Below are positions 1-5,631 of a stretch of DNA of 8,156 bases, piece after piece. This DNA is from Candidatus Woesearchaeota archaeon. GTDB lineage: Archaea > Nanobdellota > Nanobdellia > Woesearchaeales > JAGVYO01. Location: positions 18,850 through 27,005 of the forward strand of contig JAGVYO010000025.1 of NCBI GenBank assembly GCA_018303225.1, given 5' to 3'. The stretch's first letter is position 1. Each line of letters begins with the position of its first letter. Under the pieces are notes generated by a model. The model was given only the letters and a program-made list of their open reading frames with translations. It made no database searches and had not been told where the DNA came from. Position numbers and translations under genes: made by a program.

Positions 1-80
1 ACCTGCAATAGCCTGCCGTCCGGACTGAACATGGTAATTGCTCTGTCATAGCCCATTAACTGATGGGGCATTGGTTGCAT
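1..80 (-). CDS. psmA: Proteasome subunit alpha, N-terminal fragment cut by the window edge
   Basis: The first 26 codons read MQPMPHQLMGYDRAITMFSP, then DGRLLQ, and run off the window. This matches the very conserved start of archaeal 20S proteasome alpha subunits: the GYDRAIT and FSPDGRL segments form the N-terminal helix region that gates the barrel and docks the ATPase ring. The alpha subunits form the outer rings of the cytoplasmic 20S protease; catalysis is by the beta subunits. The start is supported by GGTGAG at 84-89, a good Shine-Dalgarno sequence three bases before the ATG. The gene starts 26 bases after the Pop5 stop in the same direction, so the two are probably cotranscribed. Linkage of RNase P subunits, psmA and exosome genes is well known in archaea. 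Only the fragment can be judged. Confidence 0.93.
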   Translation of the reverse strand, partial: MQPMPHQLMGYDRAITMFSPDGRLLQ

Positions 81-83
81 ACT

Positions 84-89
84 CTCACC
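84..89 (-). promoter_or_regulatory. Shine-Dalgarno site of psmA
   Basis: GGTGAG on the minus strand, three bases before the psmA ATG. It complements the usual archaeal 16S rRNA 3' end and is the clearest ribosome binding site in the window. It fits an operon-internal gene, in contrast to the first genes nearby, which look leaderless. Confidence 0.7.
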
Positions 90-106
90 GCCTTTTGCCA
101 TTTTTT

Positions 107-466
107 TTAACCTGCCATATACCTATGTTTTGCTTTCTTTAAGATGCCGCTGACGCCGATGCTCCTCACCAGCACCTTGGTGCTGCTGATTTGCTGAATG
201 AGCGCCAGGACTGCGCGCATATGATCTGCATGCTTATGGTTGATGCGTACGATTCCGCGCTGGGTTTGCGGATTGTACTGGTCTTCCAGGACCCGGATGC
301 CCATCCTGCTGGTTCCAAGCTCGCCCAGGAAGCGCAGCGATGCGCTCTTGATGCTCTCGGAGACCACCCTAGGGCTCTCGATTTTACTGTCCGATATGAC
401 TTCAAAAGCCATAAAGCGTTTCTTTTCTCGTAAGCTGGGCAATACGGGTTTTAATCTTTGTACCAT
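107..466 (-). CDS. rnp2: Ribonuclease P protein component 2 (Pop5 family)
   Basis: A 119-aa protein of the Pop5/Rpp14 family. In archaea it pairs with Rpp30, and together they help the catalytic RNA of RNase P cleave the 5' leader from pre-tRNAs. Recognisable parts are the basic N-terminus (RLKPVLPSLREKKRFMAFEV, residues 4-23), the central stretch around GELGTSRMGIRVLEDQYNP, the RGIVRINHKH strand, and the C-terminal signature GVSGILKKAKHRY (about residues 104-116). Length is normal for the archaeal family. The ATG at 466 is right because the family begins M(V)xRLKP. There is no good Shine-Dalgarno sequence next to it; AAGGGG lies too far upstream. psmA follows 26 bases downstream. The only TATA-like box upstream (553-560) implies a leader of about 65 nt, longer than for other genes here. 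Rpp30 is not in the window. Confidence 0.95.
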   Translation of the reverse strand: MVQRLKPVLPSLREKKRFMAFEVISDSKIESPRVVSESIKSASLRFLGELGTSRMGIRVLEDQYNPQTQRGIVRINHKHADHMRAVLALIQQISSTKVLVRSIGVSGILKKAKHRYMAG

Positions 467-552
467 TCTTTGAATGCAAAACCCCTTTGTTGGAGAAAAC
501 AGTCTAATTTGTGTGTTTTTTCTTCTCTCCGCCTTAGAGGATAGGGTGAAGG

Positions 553-560
553 TTTATAAA
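553..560 (-). promoter_or_regulatory. TATA box, probable promoter of rnp2-psmA
   Basis: TTTATAAA inside GGTTTATAAACG, in the 118-base gap between the stop of the upstream gene (585) and the rnp2 start (466). The box is palindromic, so its direction cannot be read from it alone, but only the minus strand has a real gene downstream. Transcription would begin near 530 and leave an untranslated leader of about 65 nt. Nothing else is recognised in the gap: no clear terminator and no other start codon in frame with rnp2. Confidence 0.5.
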
Positions 561-584
561 CGTTGCGGTTTTTTTGAAAACGGC

Positions 585-1322
585 CTAATTGAAATTTCCC
601 GGCAGGCCGAAACGATGTATCTCCTCTCCCATTATCTCTTTCTGTGGGATATCCTGCTGCACAATGTACAACTCCTTTAATCGCTGCAGAATGGCCAATG
701 CCAACTTCTTACGTGTTTCTTCCGAAACATCCATGAGGTGTTCTATCTGTTCAGCAGAATCCAAAGCAGAATAAACATCACGGTTTACCTCTTCTACCTC
801 CTCCCTGGAAATGCCTTCTTCAATCGAGATAGGATGGCCATATTCGACAAGAGCATCGTTGGATATGCGCATGGAACGTTTCCATGCCTCTGTGTACTGT
901 ACGTAGAATTTGCGGTCCGGATTTTTTTTAAGATTGGTACGACCTTCTGTCGCCCGAGGGGAGGTTTTACCGTACAATACCTGCACATACTCTCCTGGCG
1001 GTTCGGTCTCTTTAAATGCCTCTCTTGCACACCTTCGGATCAGCTTCGTGGCCTCCTCATCCTCGTCAGCAATGCTTTCCATCAGTTTAGCCGGGCAGGC
1101 TCTTATCGCATCCTCTAAGCAATGAGGCACTGCTATTTTTGTAACGTCCAAAATGGCCCTGTGCAAATAGGCCAAGGTCTGTTCTTCCGTAGGCTGGGTG
1201 TATCTTGCCAGAATCAATATGTAGTTTTCCTCTCCATTGCCAGGGGAAGCGCTTCTTTTTCTTGCAAAAACTGTATTCTCAACGACCGTTTCATATTTTT
1301 CAGAGGGCAACCGGATTGCCAT
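585..1322 (-). CDS. Hypothetical protein, 245 aa, soluble, not recognised
   Basis: I do not recognise the family. The protein has no signal peptide or membrane segment. Residues 1-45 look beta-rich (YETVVENTVFARKR, then ENYILILARYTQ). Residues 46-105 are mainly helical, with three cysteines (C68, C76, C98) and an acidic run DEDEE (86-90). Residues 110-165 contain EYVQVLYGKTSPRATEG and KFYVQYTEAWKRSMRI. The C-terminal third (about 168-232) is charged and helical (ISREEVEEVNRD, SEETRKKLALAILQRLKELY). The start at 1322 is supported by a TATA box centred 26.5 bases upstream, as expected for a leaderless message. It stands alone on its strand, divergent from the EF-hand gene. The shorter plus-strand frames across this region have no promoter or family likeness. 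That it is a real gene is fairly sure; its function is unknown. Confidence 0.72.
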   Translation of the reverse strand: MAIRLPSEKYETVVENTVFARKRSASPGNGEENYILILARYTQPTEEQTLAYLHRAILDVTKIAVPHCLEDAIRACPAKLMESIADEDEEATKLIRRCAREAFKETEPPGEYVQVLYGKTSPRATEGRTNLKKNPDRKFYVQYTEAWKRSMRISNDALVEYGHPISIEEGISREEVEEVNRDVYSALDSAEQIEHLMDVSEETRKKLALAILQRLKELYIVQQDIPQKEIMGEEIHRFGLPGNFN

Positions 1323-1344
1323 CTGATTGGGGGGAATCCATTTT

Positions 1345-1352
1345 CTTATAAA
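1345..1352 (-). promoter_or_regulatory. TATA box of the 245-aa gene, leaderless spacing
   Basis: The minus strand reads AAAAG-TTTATAAG, a purine-rich BRE followed by a TATA box. The box centre (1348.5) is 26.5 bases from the first base of the ATG at 1322, which puts the transcription start at the start codon. Confidence 0.7.
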
Positions 1353-1380
1353 CTTTTAGCCTTATGAAGAAAAGTTTATA
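1347..1380. repeat. Perfect 11-bp inverted repeat forming a symmetric divergent promoter
   Basis: TATAAACTTTT (1347-1357) and AAAAGTTTATA (1370-1380) are exact reverse complements separated by 12 bases. Each arm is the BRE plus TATA box of one of the two divergent genes, with the BREs facing each other. The repeat may only reflect two similar promoters back to back, or it may be an operator covering both. Confidence 0.7.
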
Positions 1381-1382
1381 TA
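1375..1382 (+). promoter_or_regulatory. TATA box of the EF-hand gene
   Basis: AAAAG-TTTATATA on the plus strand, with the BRE at 1370-1374. Transcription would start near 1405, giving a leader of about 25 nt before the ATG at 1430. No in-frame start codon lies nearer to 1405. Confidence 0.6.
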
Positions 1383-1429
1383 GCGGTTCGGGTGCTTGTG
1401 AACGGCTTTTCATCATTTGCCGGTACTAA

Positions 1430-1738
1430 ATGAACCTGCGGAATATAGCTACCCTTGTGACAGCGGCATTTTCACTTACCTGCGCTCCGTTAAAGAGCTT
1501 TGTCTCTATGGATTCGTCTTATATGGTGGTGGAAGGGTATAAGGTTGAACGAGACGCTGTTACCACCTTGCGAATGGCCTATCATCTTTATTCTTCATTA
1601 CATGAAAAGCCAGGAGATAATCTGAGCTGGAGGGAATTTATCAGGTGGACAGACACGGATGAGGATAATATAGTAGAAAAAGGAGAAGCCAATTCTAAAC
1701 ATAGCGATATGGTAATCCTTTATGTCAGGGAAAACTGA
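1430..1738 (+). CDS. Small exported-looking protein with one canonical EF-hand loop
   Basis: A 102-aa protein of no family I recognise. Residues 5-21 (NIATLVTAAFSLTCAPL) form a hydrophobic stretch after a single Arg, consistent with a weak signal peptide or anchor. C18 is present, but the residues before it do not make a good lipobox. The notable feature is DTDEDNIVEKGE at residues 75-86, which fits the 12-residue EF-hand loop: Asp at 1, 3 and 5, Asn in place of the usual Gly at 6, Val at 8 and Glu at 12. Before it is an entering helix with aromatics (LSWREFIRW, 65-73). After it come ANSKHSDMVILYV and the C-terminus. A calcium-binding role, possibly outside the membrane, is inferred. Only one EF-hand is visible, so pairing by dimerisation or a dockerin-like use is possible. 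The gene precedes the two-TM gene, which has its own promoter. Confidence 0.7.
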   Translation: MNLRNIATLVTAAFSLTCAPLKSFVSMDSSYMVVEGYKVERDAVTTLRMAYHLYSSLHEKPGDNLSWREFIRWTDTDEDNIVEKGEANSKHSDMVILYVREN

Positions 1739-1748
1739 TTCAGAAATA

Positions 1749-1756
1749 TATTTAAA
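1749..1756 (+). promoter_or_regulatory. TATA box of the two-TM protein gene
   Basis: TATTTAAA within AAATATATTTAAATCC, just after the EF-hand gene stop. Its centre is 28.5 bases before the ATG at 1781, consistent with a leaderless mRNA. Confidence 0.6.
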
Positions 1757-1780
1757 TCCTGCTTCTGCCTGGTTCTCTTG

Positions 1781-2047
1781 ATGGCTACGCTCAACGAACT
1801 GGAGTCTGAAATCAATACGATCAAGGAACGGAATAAGCGCGTAGAGAAGGACAAGGCATGGGAAACCAGTTGGACACGCAGGATCCTGATCTTTGTGCTC
1901 ACCTACCTTGTAGTTGTGGTGTTCTTTTATTTTGCAGATTTGCCCAAGCCGTTCCTGAACTCCATTGTGCCGGCATTGGCGTTTTTGCTCTCTACCTTGA
2001 CATTGTCTTTCTTCAAGAAGATGTGGCTGAAGCAGGCTAAGGAATAA
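1781..2047 (+). CDS. Small two-TM membrane protein with N-terminal coiled coil
   Basis: An 88-aa protein. Residues 3-26 are a charged, coiled-coil-like helix (LNELESEINTIKERNKRVEK). A conserved-looking linker, KAWETSWTRR (25-34), leads into TM1 (about 35-52, ILIFVLTYLVVVVFFYF). A short turn with PKP is followed by TM2 (about 58-76), and the tail FFKKMWLKQAKE is basic, suggesting both ends are cytoplasmic. I recall similar small proteins (KAWE-S-TRR motif followed by two TM helices) in diverse bacteria and archaea, all without known function. I chose the ATG at 1781 over the TTG at 1778 because of the TATA spacing and because ATG is the commoner start. The last 11 bases overlap, tail to tail, the end of the amidotransferase gene on the other strand. 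Confidence 0.8.
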   Translation: MATLNELESEINTIKERNKRVEKDKAWETSWTRRILIFVLTYLVVVVFFYFADLPKPFLNSIVPALAFLLSTLTLSFFKKMWLKQAKE

Positions 2048-2747
2048 TTTTTGCAATCTTCAGAAAATTTTCTGCTATTCTCCTCCCGTTGGTCTCGTAG
2101 TCGGATTTGATAGCGTTATAATCCTTGCGCAAGGCATCCTTATCCATTTTTTTCAGATCCGGATCGTGCGCTATCCACATTTCAAACATCTCTCCGGTCA
2201 ATTCAAAATGCCCCTGGATACCGTAGGCGTTCTTTCCCACCCTGATGACCTGATTTTGGCAGTGCTTTCCGGTGGCCAGCAATTTCATGGCGCCTATCAA
2301 TTGGACGGTTTCGCCGTGAAGCTGGAATATTTTTAATTTTAGGGGCAGACCCTTGAGCAATGGATCCTTCTTTCCATCCCGGGTCGATTGAATTTCAAAA
2401 AGATTTCCATCCGGATCCCTCCATCCGATTTCCGGCACGGAATGCTTATATACTTTTCCGCCAGCAGCTTTGACGAGAACTTGCATCCCCAGGCAGATGC
2501 CCAAATAAGGAATCCCTGCGTTAAGGATTTCCTTTATTTTATTAATCTCCGCTTTCATTCTTTCTGTGGTGTCGTTGGCACTATCCGGGCCGCCCAGAAC
2601 AACAACGGCGGAGAAATCACGGGGATGTGGGAATGCGTCCCCTTTCTCCATATCCACCGTATCATAATCAATGGAATGCTCTTTCAGAACTTCTTCCAGC
2701 AGGCCCGGCCCTTCCTCCGGCTCGTTTTTTACAATTAGAACGCGCAT
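2037..2747 (-). CDS. Free-standing class I glutamine amidotransferase (GMP synthase-like)
   Basis: A 236-aa class I (triad) glutaminase domain. The nucleophile is C85 in the elbow GICLGMQ; the partners are H180 and E182 in GIQGHFELT. The oxyanion region is VVLGGPDSAND (50-59). Such domains hydrolyse glutamine and pass ammonia to a synthase. The start MRVLIVKNEPEEGPGLLEEV is that of the stand-alone GMP-synthase-like group, not of the shorter archaeal GMP synthase subunit A, so guaA is not assigned. The C-terminal 55 residues are a charged helical extension (DPDLKKMDKDALRKDY and on) typical of this group. No synthase partner is next to it. It starts 8 bases after the mutase stop, with no promoter at leaderless distance and no Shine-Dalgarno sequence, so it is probably expressed from the mutase transcript. 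The substrate that receives the ammonia is unknown. Confidence 0.85.
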   Translation of the reverse strand: MRVLIVKNEPEEGPGLLEEVLKEHSIDYDTVDMEKGDAFPHPRDFSAVVVLGGPDSANDTTERMKAEINKIKEILNAGIPYLGICLGMQVLVKAAGGKVYKHSVPEIGWRDPDGNLFEIQSTRDGKKDPLLKGLPLKLKIFQLHGETVQLIGAMKLLATGKHCQNQVIRVGKNAYGIQGHFELTGEMFEMWIAHDPDLKKMDKDALRKDYNAIKSDYETNGRRIAENFLKIAKIIP

Positions 2748-2755
2748 AGATACTT

Positions 2756-4081
2756 TTATCTTTTTATAATTTTAACAATCTCGTCCTTTTTCTTTTTCAT
2801 CAGCTCTTTTGTTTTCGCTTCCAGATTCAACCGCAATAGGGGTTCGGTATTAGACGGCCTTGCATTGAACCACCAGTCTTTGAAATCAATGCGGATGCCG
2901 TCCAGCCTGGAGATTCTGCCGGATTTGTATTTTCTGGCCAATTCATTCATCTTCTTTTCCTTGTCCTTCACTTCGAAGTTGAGTTCACCTGTGGCGTAAT
3001 ACTTTTTTAGGGGATTTACCAGCTCTGAAAGCGGTTTCTTCTCTTCGGCCATCACATCCAATATCTTTAATGCGGCGATAATGCCCGAGTCTGCATTCCA
3101 GTTGTCCCTGAAGTAGAAATGGCCGGACAATTCGCCGCCAAACAACGCTTTTTCCTTCCGCATGGATTCTTTGATGAACGCATGGCCCACGCGGCACATT
3201 TTTGGTCTGCCTTTAGCGGCTTTGACGATTTCCGGCACGATCCAGCTGCTCCGGAGGTCATAGAGTATTTTTGCATTCTTGCGCTGCTTCAGGAAGGATT
3301 TTGCGATCAGGGCTGTGATAAAATCAGAAGGCAAGGCCTCGCCTTCATCCGTGATGAAGAAGGCCCTGTCTGCGTCGCCGTCAAATGCAATGCCCAGGTC
3401 GGCTTTTTCCTGCAGGACGCGCCTCTTCAGCTGGGTTAATGTCTCGCCTTTCAACGGGTTGGCATCGTGGTTGGGGAAGGTGCCGTCCAATTCAAAATAC
3501 ATTGGGATGACGGTATGCTTCAGGTGATTGAATATCAACGGAACTTCCTTGCCGGCCATGCCGTTGGCAGCGTCTACAACAATTTTGAATTGAGCCTCTT
3601 TACGCCTGACGAACTTTAAGACGTGCCTTACATAGTCTTTCTCGATGACTTTTATGATCAACTTTCCTTTCTTGCCTTTTCGCCTGAATTTTCCTTTAGT
3701 ATAGAGCTTTTCAATATCTTTTATGCCGGTGTCGCCGCTGACCGGGATGGCATTCTGCCTCGTTAGCTTGAATCCATTGTATTCCTTTGGGTTATGGGAG
3801 GCCGTGACCATGACGCTGGCTTTGGTTTTGAGAAAGGCCGAGGCAAAATAGAGCATGGGCGTCGAGATTAAGCCGATATCCATGACATCGGTGCCCTGGT
3901 CCATGATGCCTTTGGTGAAGGCATTGAACAATAGCTCACCATGGACGCGCATGTCTCTGCCAACCGCTATTGACTTGGCCCGGAAGAAATCAGCTACTGC
4001 CCTTCCTATCTTATAGGCCGTGTTGATATTGAGGTCTTTCGGGTAAAGGCCCCGTATATCATAGGCACGGAAGATGGACAT
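2756..4081 (-). CDS. Phosphomannomutase/phosphoglucomutase (alpha-D-phosphohexomutase)
   Basis: A 441-aa cytoplasmic enzyme that interconverts hexose-6-phosphate and hexose-1-phosphate (mannose, glucose or both) through a phosphoserine. All four family loops are present: the catalytic TASHNP (93-98, phosphoserine S95), the Mg-binding DGDADR (234-239), the sugar-binding GGELSGH (315-321) and the phosphate-binding RPSNTEP (408-414). The N-terminus IFRAYDIRGLYPKDLN is typical of archaeal and bacterial ManB/AlgC-type enzymes. The frame is open further upstream (to 4210), but the extra 43 residues overlap the regulator gene and have no family likeness. The ATG at 4081 has a TATA box centred 27.5 bases upstream, so this is the real start and the mRNA is leaderless. 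The amidotransferase follows 8 bases downstream. Glucose versus mannose preference cannot be read from the sequence. The product probably feeds the nucleotidyltransferase at 7085-7948. Confidence 0.95.
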   Translation of the reverse strand: MSIFRAYDIRGLYPKDLNINTAYKIGRAVADFFRAKSIAVGRDMRVHGELLFNAFTKGIMDQGTDVMDIGLISTPMLYFASAFLKTKASVMVTASHNPKEYNGFKLTRQNAIPVSGDTGIKDIEKLYTKGKFRRKGKKGKLIIKVIEKDYVRHVLKFVRRKEAQFKIVVDAANGMAGKEVPLIFNHLKHTVIPMYFELDGTFPNHDANPLKGETLTQLKRRVLQEKADLGIAFDGDADRAFFITDEGEALPSDFITALIAKSFLKQRKNAKILYDLRSSWIVPEIVKAAKGRPKMCRVGHAFIKESMRKEKALFGGELSGHFYFRDNWNADSGIIAALKILDVMAEEKKPLSELVNPLKKYYATGELNFEVKDKEKKMNELARKYKSGRISRLDGIRIDFKDWWFNARPSNTEPLLRLNLEAKTKELMKKKKDEIVKIIKR

Positions 4082-4104
4082 AAGGAAATTGACAATTTTA
4101 GACT

Positions 4105-4112
4105 TATTTAAA
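4105..4112 (-). promoter_or_regulatory. TATA box of the phosphohexomutase gene
   Basis: The minus strand reads TTTAAATA within ACATTTAAATAAG, in the 43-base gap after the TrmB-type gene. Its centre is 27.5 bases before the ATG at 4081. It shows that the mutase has its own promoter and fixes its start codon. Confidence 0.7.
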
Positions 4113-4124
4113 TGTTGCGGGTTC

Positions 4125-4862
4125 TTAAGGTTTGGCCACGTTATCCCAGAGGTATTTGTGATACCTGCGGTAATTGTCCGCCAGCTCTTTGCTTTCAATG
4201 ACGAACGCAAAGAGATCTTCCCCTAACAAGAAATTAACTGTTTTGTTTCCGTATACTGCTATTGCTGTTGGGTTTCCGCTAAATGCCTTCGGGAGGAATT
4301 TTATGGATTCAAAGGGAAATGCGTTTACTTTCTCCCTCATCTCGTACCGGAAAAGATTCCACCATCTCACCCTTAATTTTATTCTCCTCTGGTTAAAGTT
4401 AGCAAACCAATGGGGCAATTTCAGGGGGACATATCTTCGCGAACCAATCCAGCGGGTTTCTGTATAGTTGAGCATATCTTCCCATACGGCTTTGATGCCT
4501 TCAGGGCCTCTAAATATCTCTGCATTGATGGCCAATTTCTTGAAGTTGAACTTCTCCAACAAGGAAGGCAGGTCTTTTTCTATCTCTTTTTTCAATGTAT
4601 CCAGCGTGTGCTTTTTCTCTTCGATGTAGGATATTATTTTGCTGGGATGGCTTATCTGGAACAGCCTTCGTTTGTTCTCGGTGATATAGGTTGCTAGGCC
4701 GCGCTCTATAAGCTTATTCAGGATGTCATAGATATTCCTTCGCTCAATGCCGGTTTTTTCATGAATCTTATTGATGGGGGATTTTCCTTCATCCAGCAAG
4801 GCTGAATAGATTCTAATCTCGCCTTCGGAAAGGCCTGTTTTTCTGAGTATTTCCATGTTCAT
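4125..4862 (-). CDS. TrmB-family transcriptional regulator
   Basis: A 245-aa protein. Residues 5-68 form a winged helix-turn-helix of TrmB type: LRKTGLSEGEIRIYSALLDE, then SPINKIHEKTGIERRNIYDILNKL (recognition helix about 39-52), and a wing GLATYITENKRRLFQI. A coiled-coil linker follows (about 74-105), then a C-terminal domain opening with AEIFRGPEGIKAVWEDML (114-131), the usual junction to the effector part of TrmB-like proteins. TrmB regulators bind promoter DNA and commonly respond to sugars, but this C-terminal domain is short and lacks a full sugar-binding domain I can identify, so the ligand is unknown. A TATA box centred 26.5 bases before 4862 supports that ATG over the second Met at 4856. 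It is divergent from the exported 212-aa protein gene and upstream of the mutase, which are likely targets. Confidence 0.88.
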   Translation of the reverse strand: MNMEILRKTGLSEGEIRIYSALLDEGKSPINKIHEKTGIERRNIYDILNKLIERGLATYITENKRRLFQISHPSKIISYIEEKKHTLDTLKKEIEKDLPSLLEKFNFKKLAINAEIFRGPEGIKAVWEDMLNYTETRWIGSRRYVPLKLPHWFANFNQRRIKLRVRWWNLFRYEMREKVNAFPFESIKFLPKAFSGNPTAIAVYGNKTVNFLLGEDLFAFVIESKELADNYRRYHKYLWDNVAKP

Positions 4863-4884
4863 GGCCCTCTGCAGCCTTTACCCC

Positions 4885-4892
4885 TATATAAA
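4885..4892 (-). promoter_or_regulatory. TATA box of the TrmB-type gene
   Basis: The minus strand reads GGTTTATATAGG. The centre is 26.5 bases before the ATG at 4862, giving a leaderless message. It lies 30 bases from the oppositely directed TATA box at 4923-4930, so one bound regulator could affect both promoters. Confidence 0.7.
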
Positions 4893-4922
4893 CCTAATGG
4901 TGTTGTTAGAATACCACATATA

Positions 4923-4930
4923 CTTATAAG
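4923..4930 (+). promoter_or_regulatory. TATA box of the exported 212-aa protein gene
   Basis: CTTATAAG in ATATACTTATAAGATAA. Its centre is 27.5 bases before the ATG at 4954, consistent with a leaderless mRNA and supporting that start. Confidence 0.65.
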
Positions 4931-4953
4931 ATAATAGCCGTCCTCCAGTAGTC

Positions 4954-5592
4954 ATGCTTGATGATGTGGTGCCTCGCTTGAAGAGCTATCTTTTGATTGG
5001 AATTACGGCTGGCCTTACGGGTCTTTCTTCTTCCGGCGTAAATGCACAAACGCCTTTTTATACCGCTAGAGCTCCACCCAAAACATATGCTATTGAGGGC
5101 AGAATAAGCCAAAAGATCAATGAGGAACCGAATATTGCAGCATTATTTAAAACGTTCAGAAAAGAAATTCCCGTGTGGGGTTATTTAAAGCAGTCGTATC
5201 AGAAGAGATTAGGCTCTACTGTATGGGGAATAGGCCCAATAGTCAACATAAGGGACCATTTCTATATGCTTCCCACTCTGGAAGGCACACCCAATCAACT
5301 AGAAGGGGTCACTTTCTATTCTACTTTATTTCTGGGGAAGGGGTTTCATGTCGATTTTCATCCCAAACTGGATCATGGGGGCAAATACCAGTCCATGCCG
5401 TTTAATATTGGGAAGAAATACGAAGAGTTGATTATCGGAATGAGTTCTGACATGGAGAATCTACGAGAAGATGTACGGGATGTCGATTTTAGGGTTGATA
5501 AAGCAAATAAAGGAAATGTTATCTCTGTAAGGGTCAACTTCAAAGAACAGAGAATAGGATTTGCTTACCAGCGGGCATTTAATATTCATTAA
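4954..5592 (+). CDS. Exported protein of unknown function, 212 aa
   Basis: I do not recognise the family. The N-terminus is a good Sec signal peptide: basic R8 and K10, a hydrophobic core YLLIGITAGLTGL (12-24), and a likely cleavage site after A31 (GVNA-QTP). The mature part of about 180 residues has no further membrane segment, so the protein is probably secreted or held at the surface by other means. It contains PVWGYLKQSYQKRLGSTVWG (73-92), a His/Asp-rich strand FHVDFHPKLDHGGKY (131-145), an acidic helical stretch SSDMENLREDVRDVDFR (164-180), and an alternating C-terminal strand pattern (VISVRVNF, RIGFAYQRAF) suggestive of beta structure. There is no cysteine in the mature chain. It is divergent from the TrmB-type gene across 91 bases, which suggests control by that regulator. 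The 39-base gap to the next gene holds that gene's promoter. Confidence 0.75.
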   Translation: MLDDVVPRLKSYLLIGITAGLTGLSSSGVNAQTPFYTARAPPKTYAIEGRISQKINEEPNIAALFKTFRKEIPVWGYLKQSYQKRLGSTVWGIGPIVNIRDHFYMLPTLEGTPNQLEGVTFYSTLFLGKGFHVDFHPKLDHGGKYQSMPFNIGKKYEELIIGMSSDMENLREDVRDVDFRVDKANKGNVISVRVNFKEQRIGFAYQRAFNIH

Positions 5593-5600
5593 ACTATAAT

Positions 5601-5608
5601 TATTTAAA
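5601..5608 (+). promoter_or_regulatory. TATA box of the hydroxyacid dehydrogenase gene
   Basis: TATTTAAA in ATAATTATTTAAATCATC. Its centre is 27.5 bases before the ATG at 5632. The pyrimidine-rich stretch at 5611-5630 would also give the T-rich signal that archaeal polymerase uses to end the transcript of the preceding gene. Confidence 0.65.
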
Positions 5609-5631
5609 TCATCCCTTTTTCTTTCCCTTTC

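Noticed and set aside
191..680. Plus-strand frames over and after rnp2
   Set aside because: The overlapping ones mirror a secure conserved gene. The one at 474-680 has no promoter at a sensible distance and no family likeness.
738..1118. Plus-strand open frame of 126 codons across the 245-aa gene
   Set aside because: It has no promoter or ribosome binding site, its product looks like random hydrophobic and aromatic sequence, and the minus-strand frame is longer with a well-placed TATA box.
1778..1780. TTG start of the two-TM protein
   Set aside because: The ATG directly after it has the TATA spacing seen for other genes, and an extra Met-Met start has no support.
2037..2047. Eleven-base tail-to-tail overlap of the two-TM and amidotransferase genes as an antisense control element
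   Set aside because: Short convergent overlaps are common in compact genomes, and nothing else in the sequence suggests regulation.
2748..2771. A/T-rich ATTATAAA (2763-2770) as a separate amidotransferase promoter
   Set aside because: Its centre is only 19.5 bases from the ATG, too close compared with every other gene here. It lies in the last codons of the mutase, which are naturally A/T-rich.
3119..3527. Plus-strand open frames inside the phosphohexomutase gene
   Set aside because: They lie wholly inside a gene with every family motif intact on the other strand and are mirror frames of its codons.
4082..4210. N-terminal extension of the phosphohexomutase frame to 4210
   Set aside because: The extra 43 residues overlap the end of the TrmB-type gene, lack any likeness to the family, and lie upstream of the TATA box that serves the ATG at 4081.
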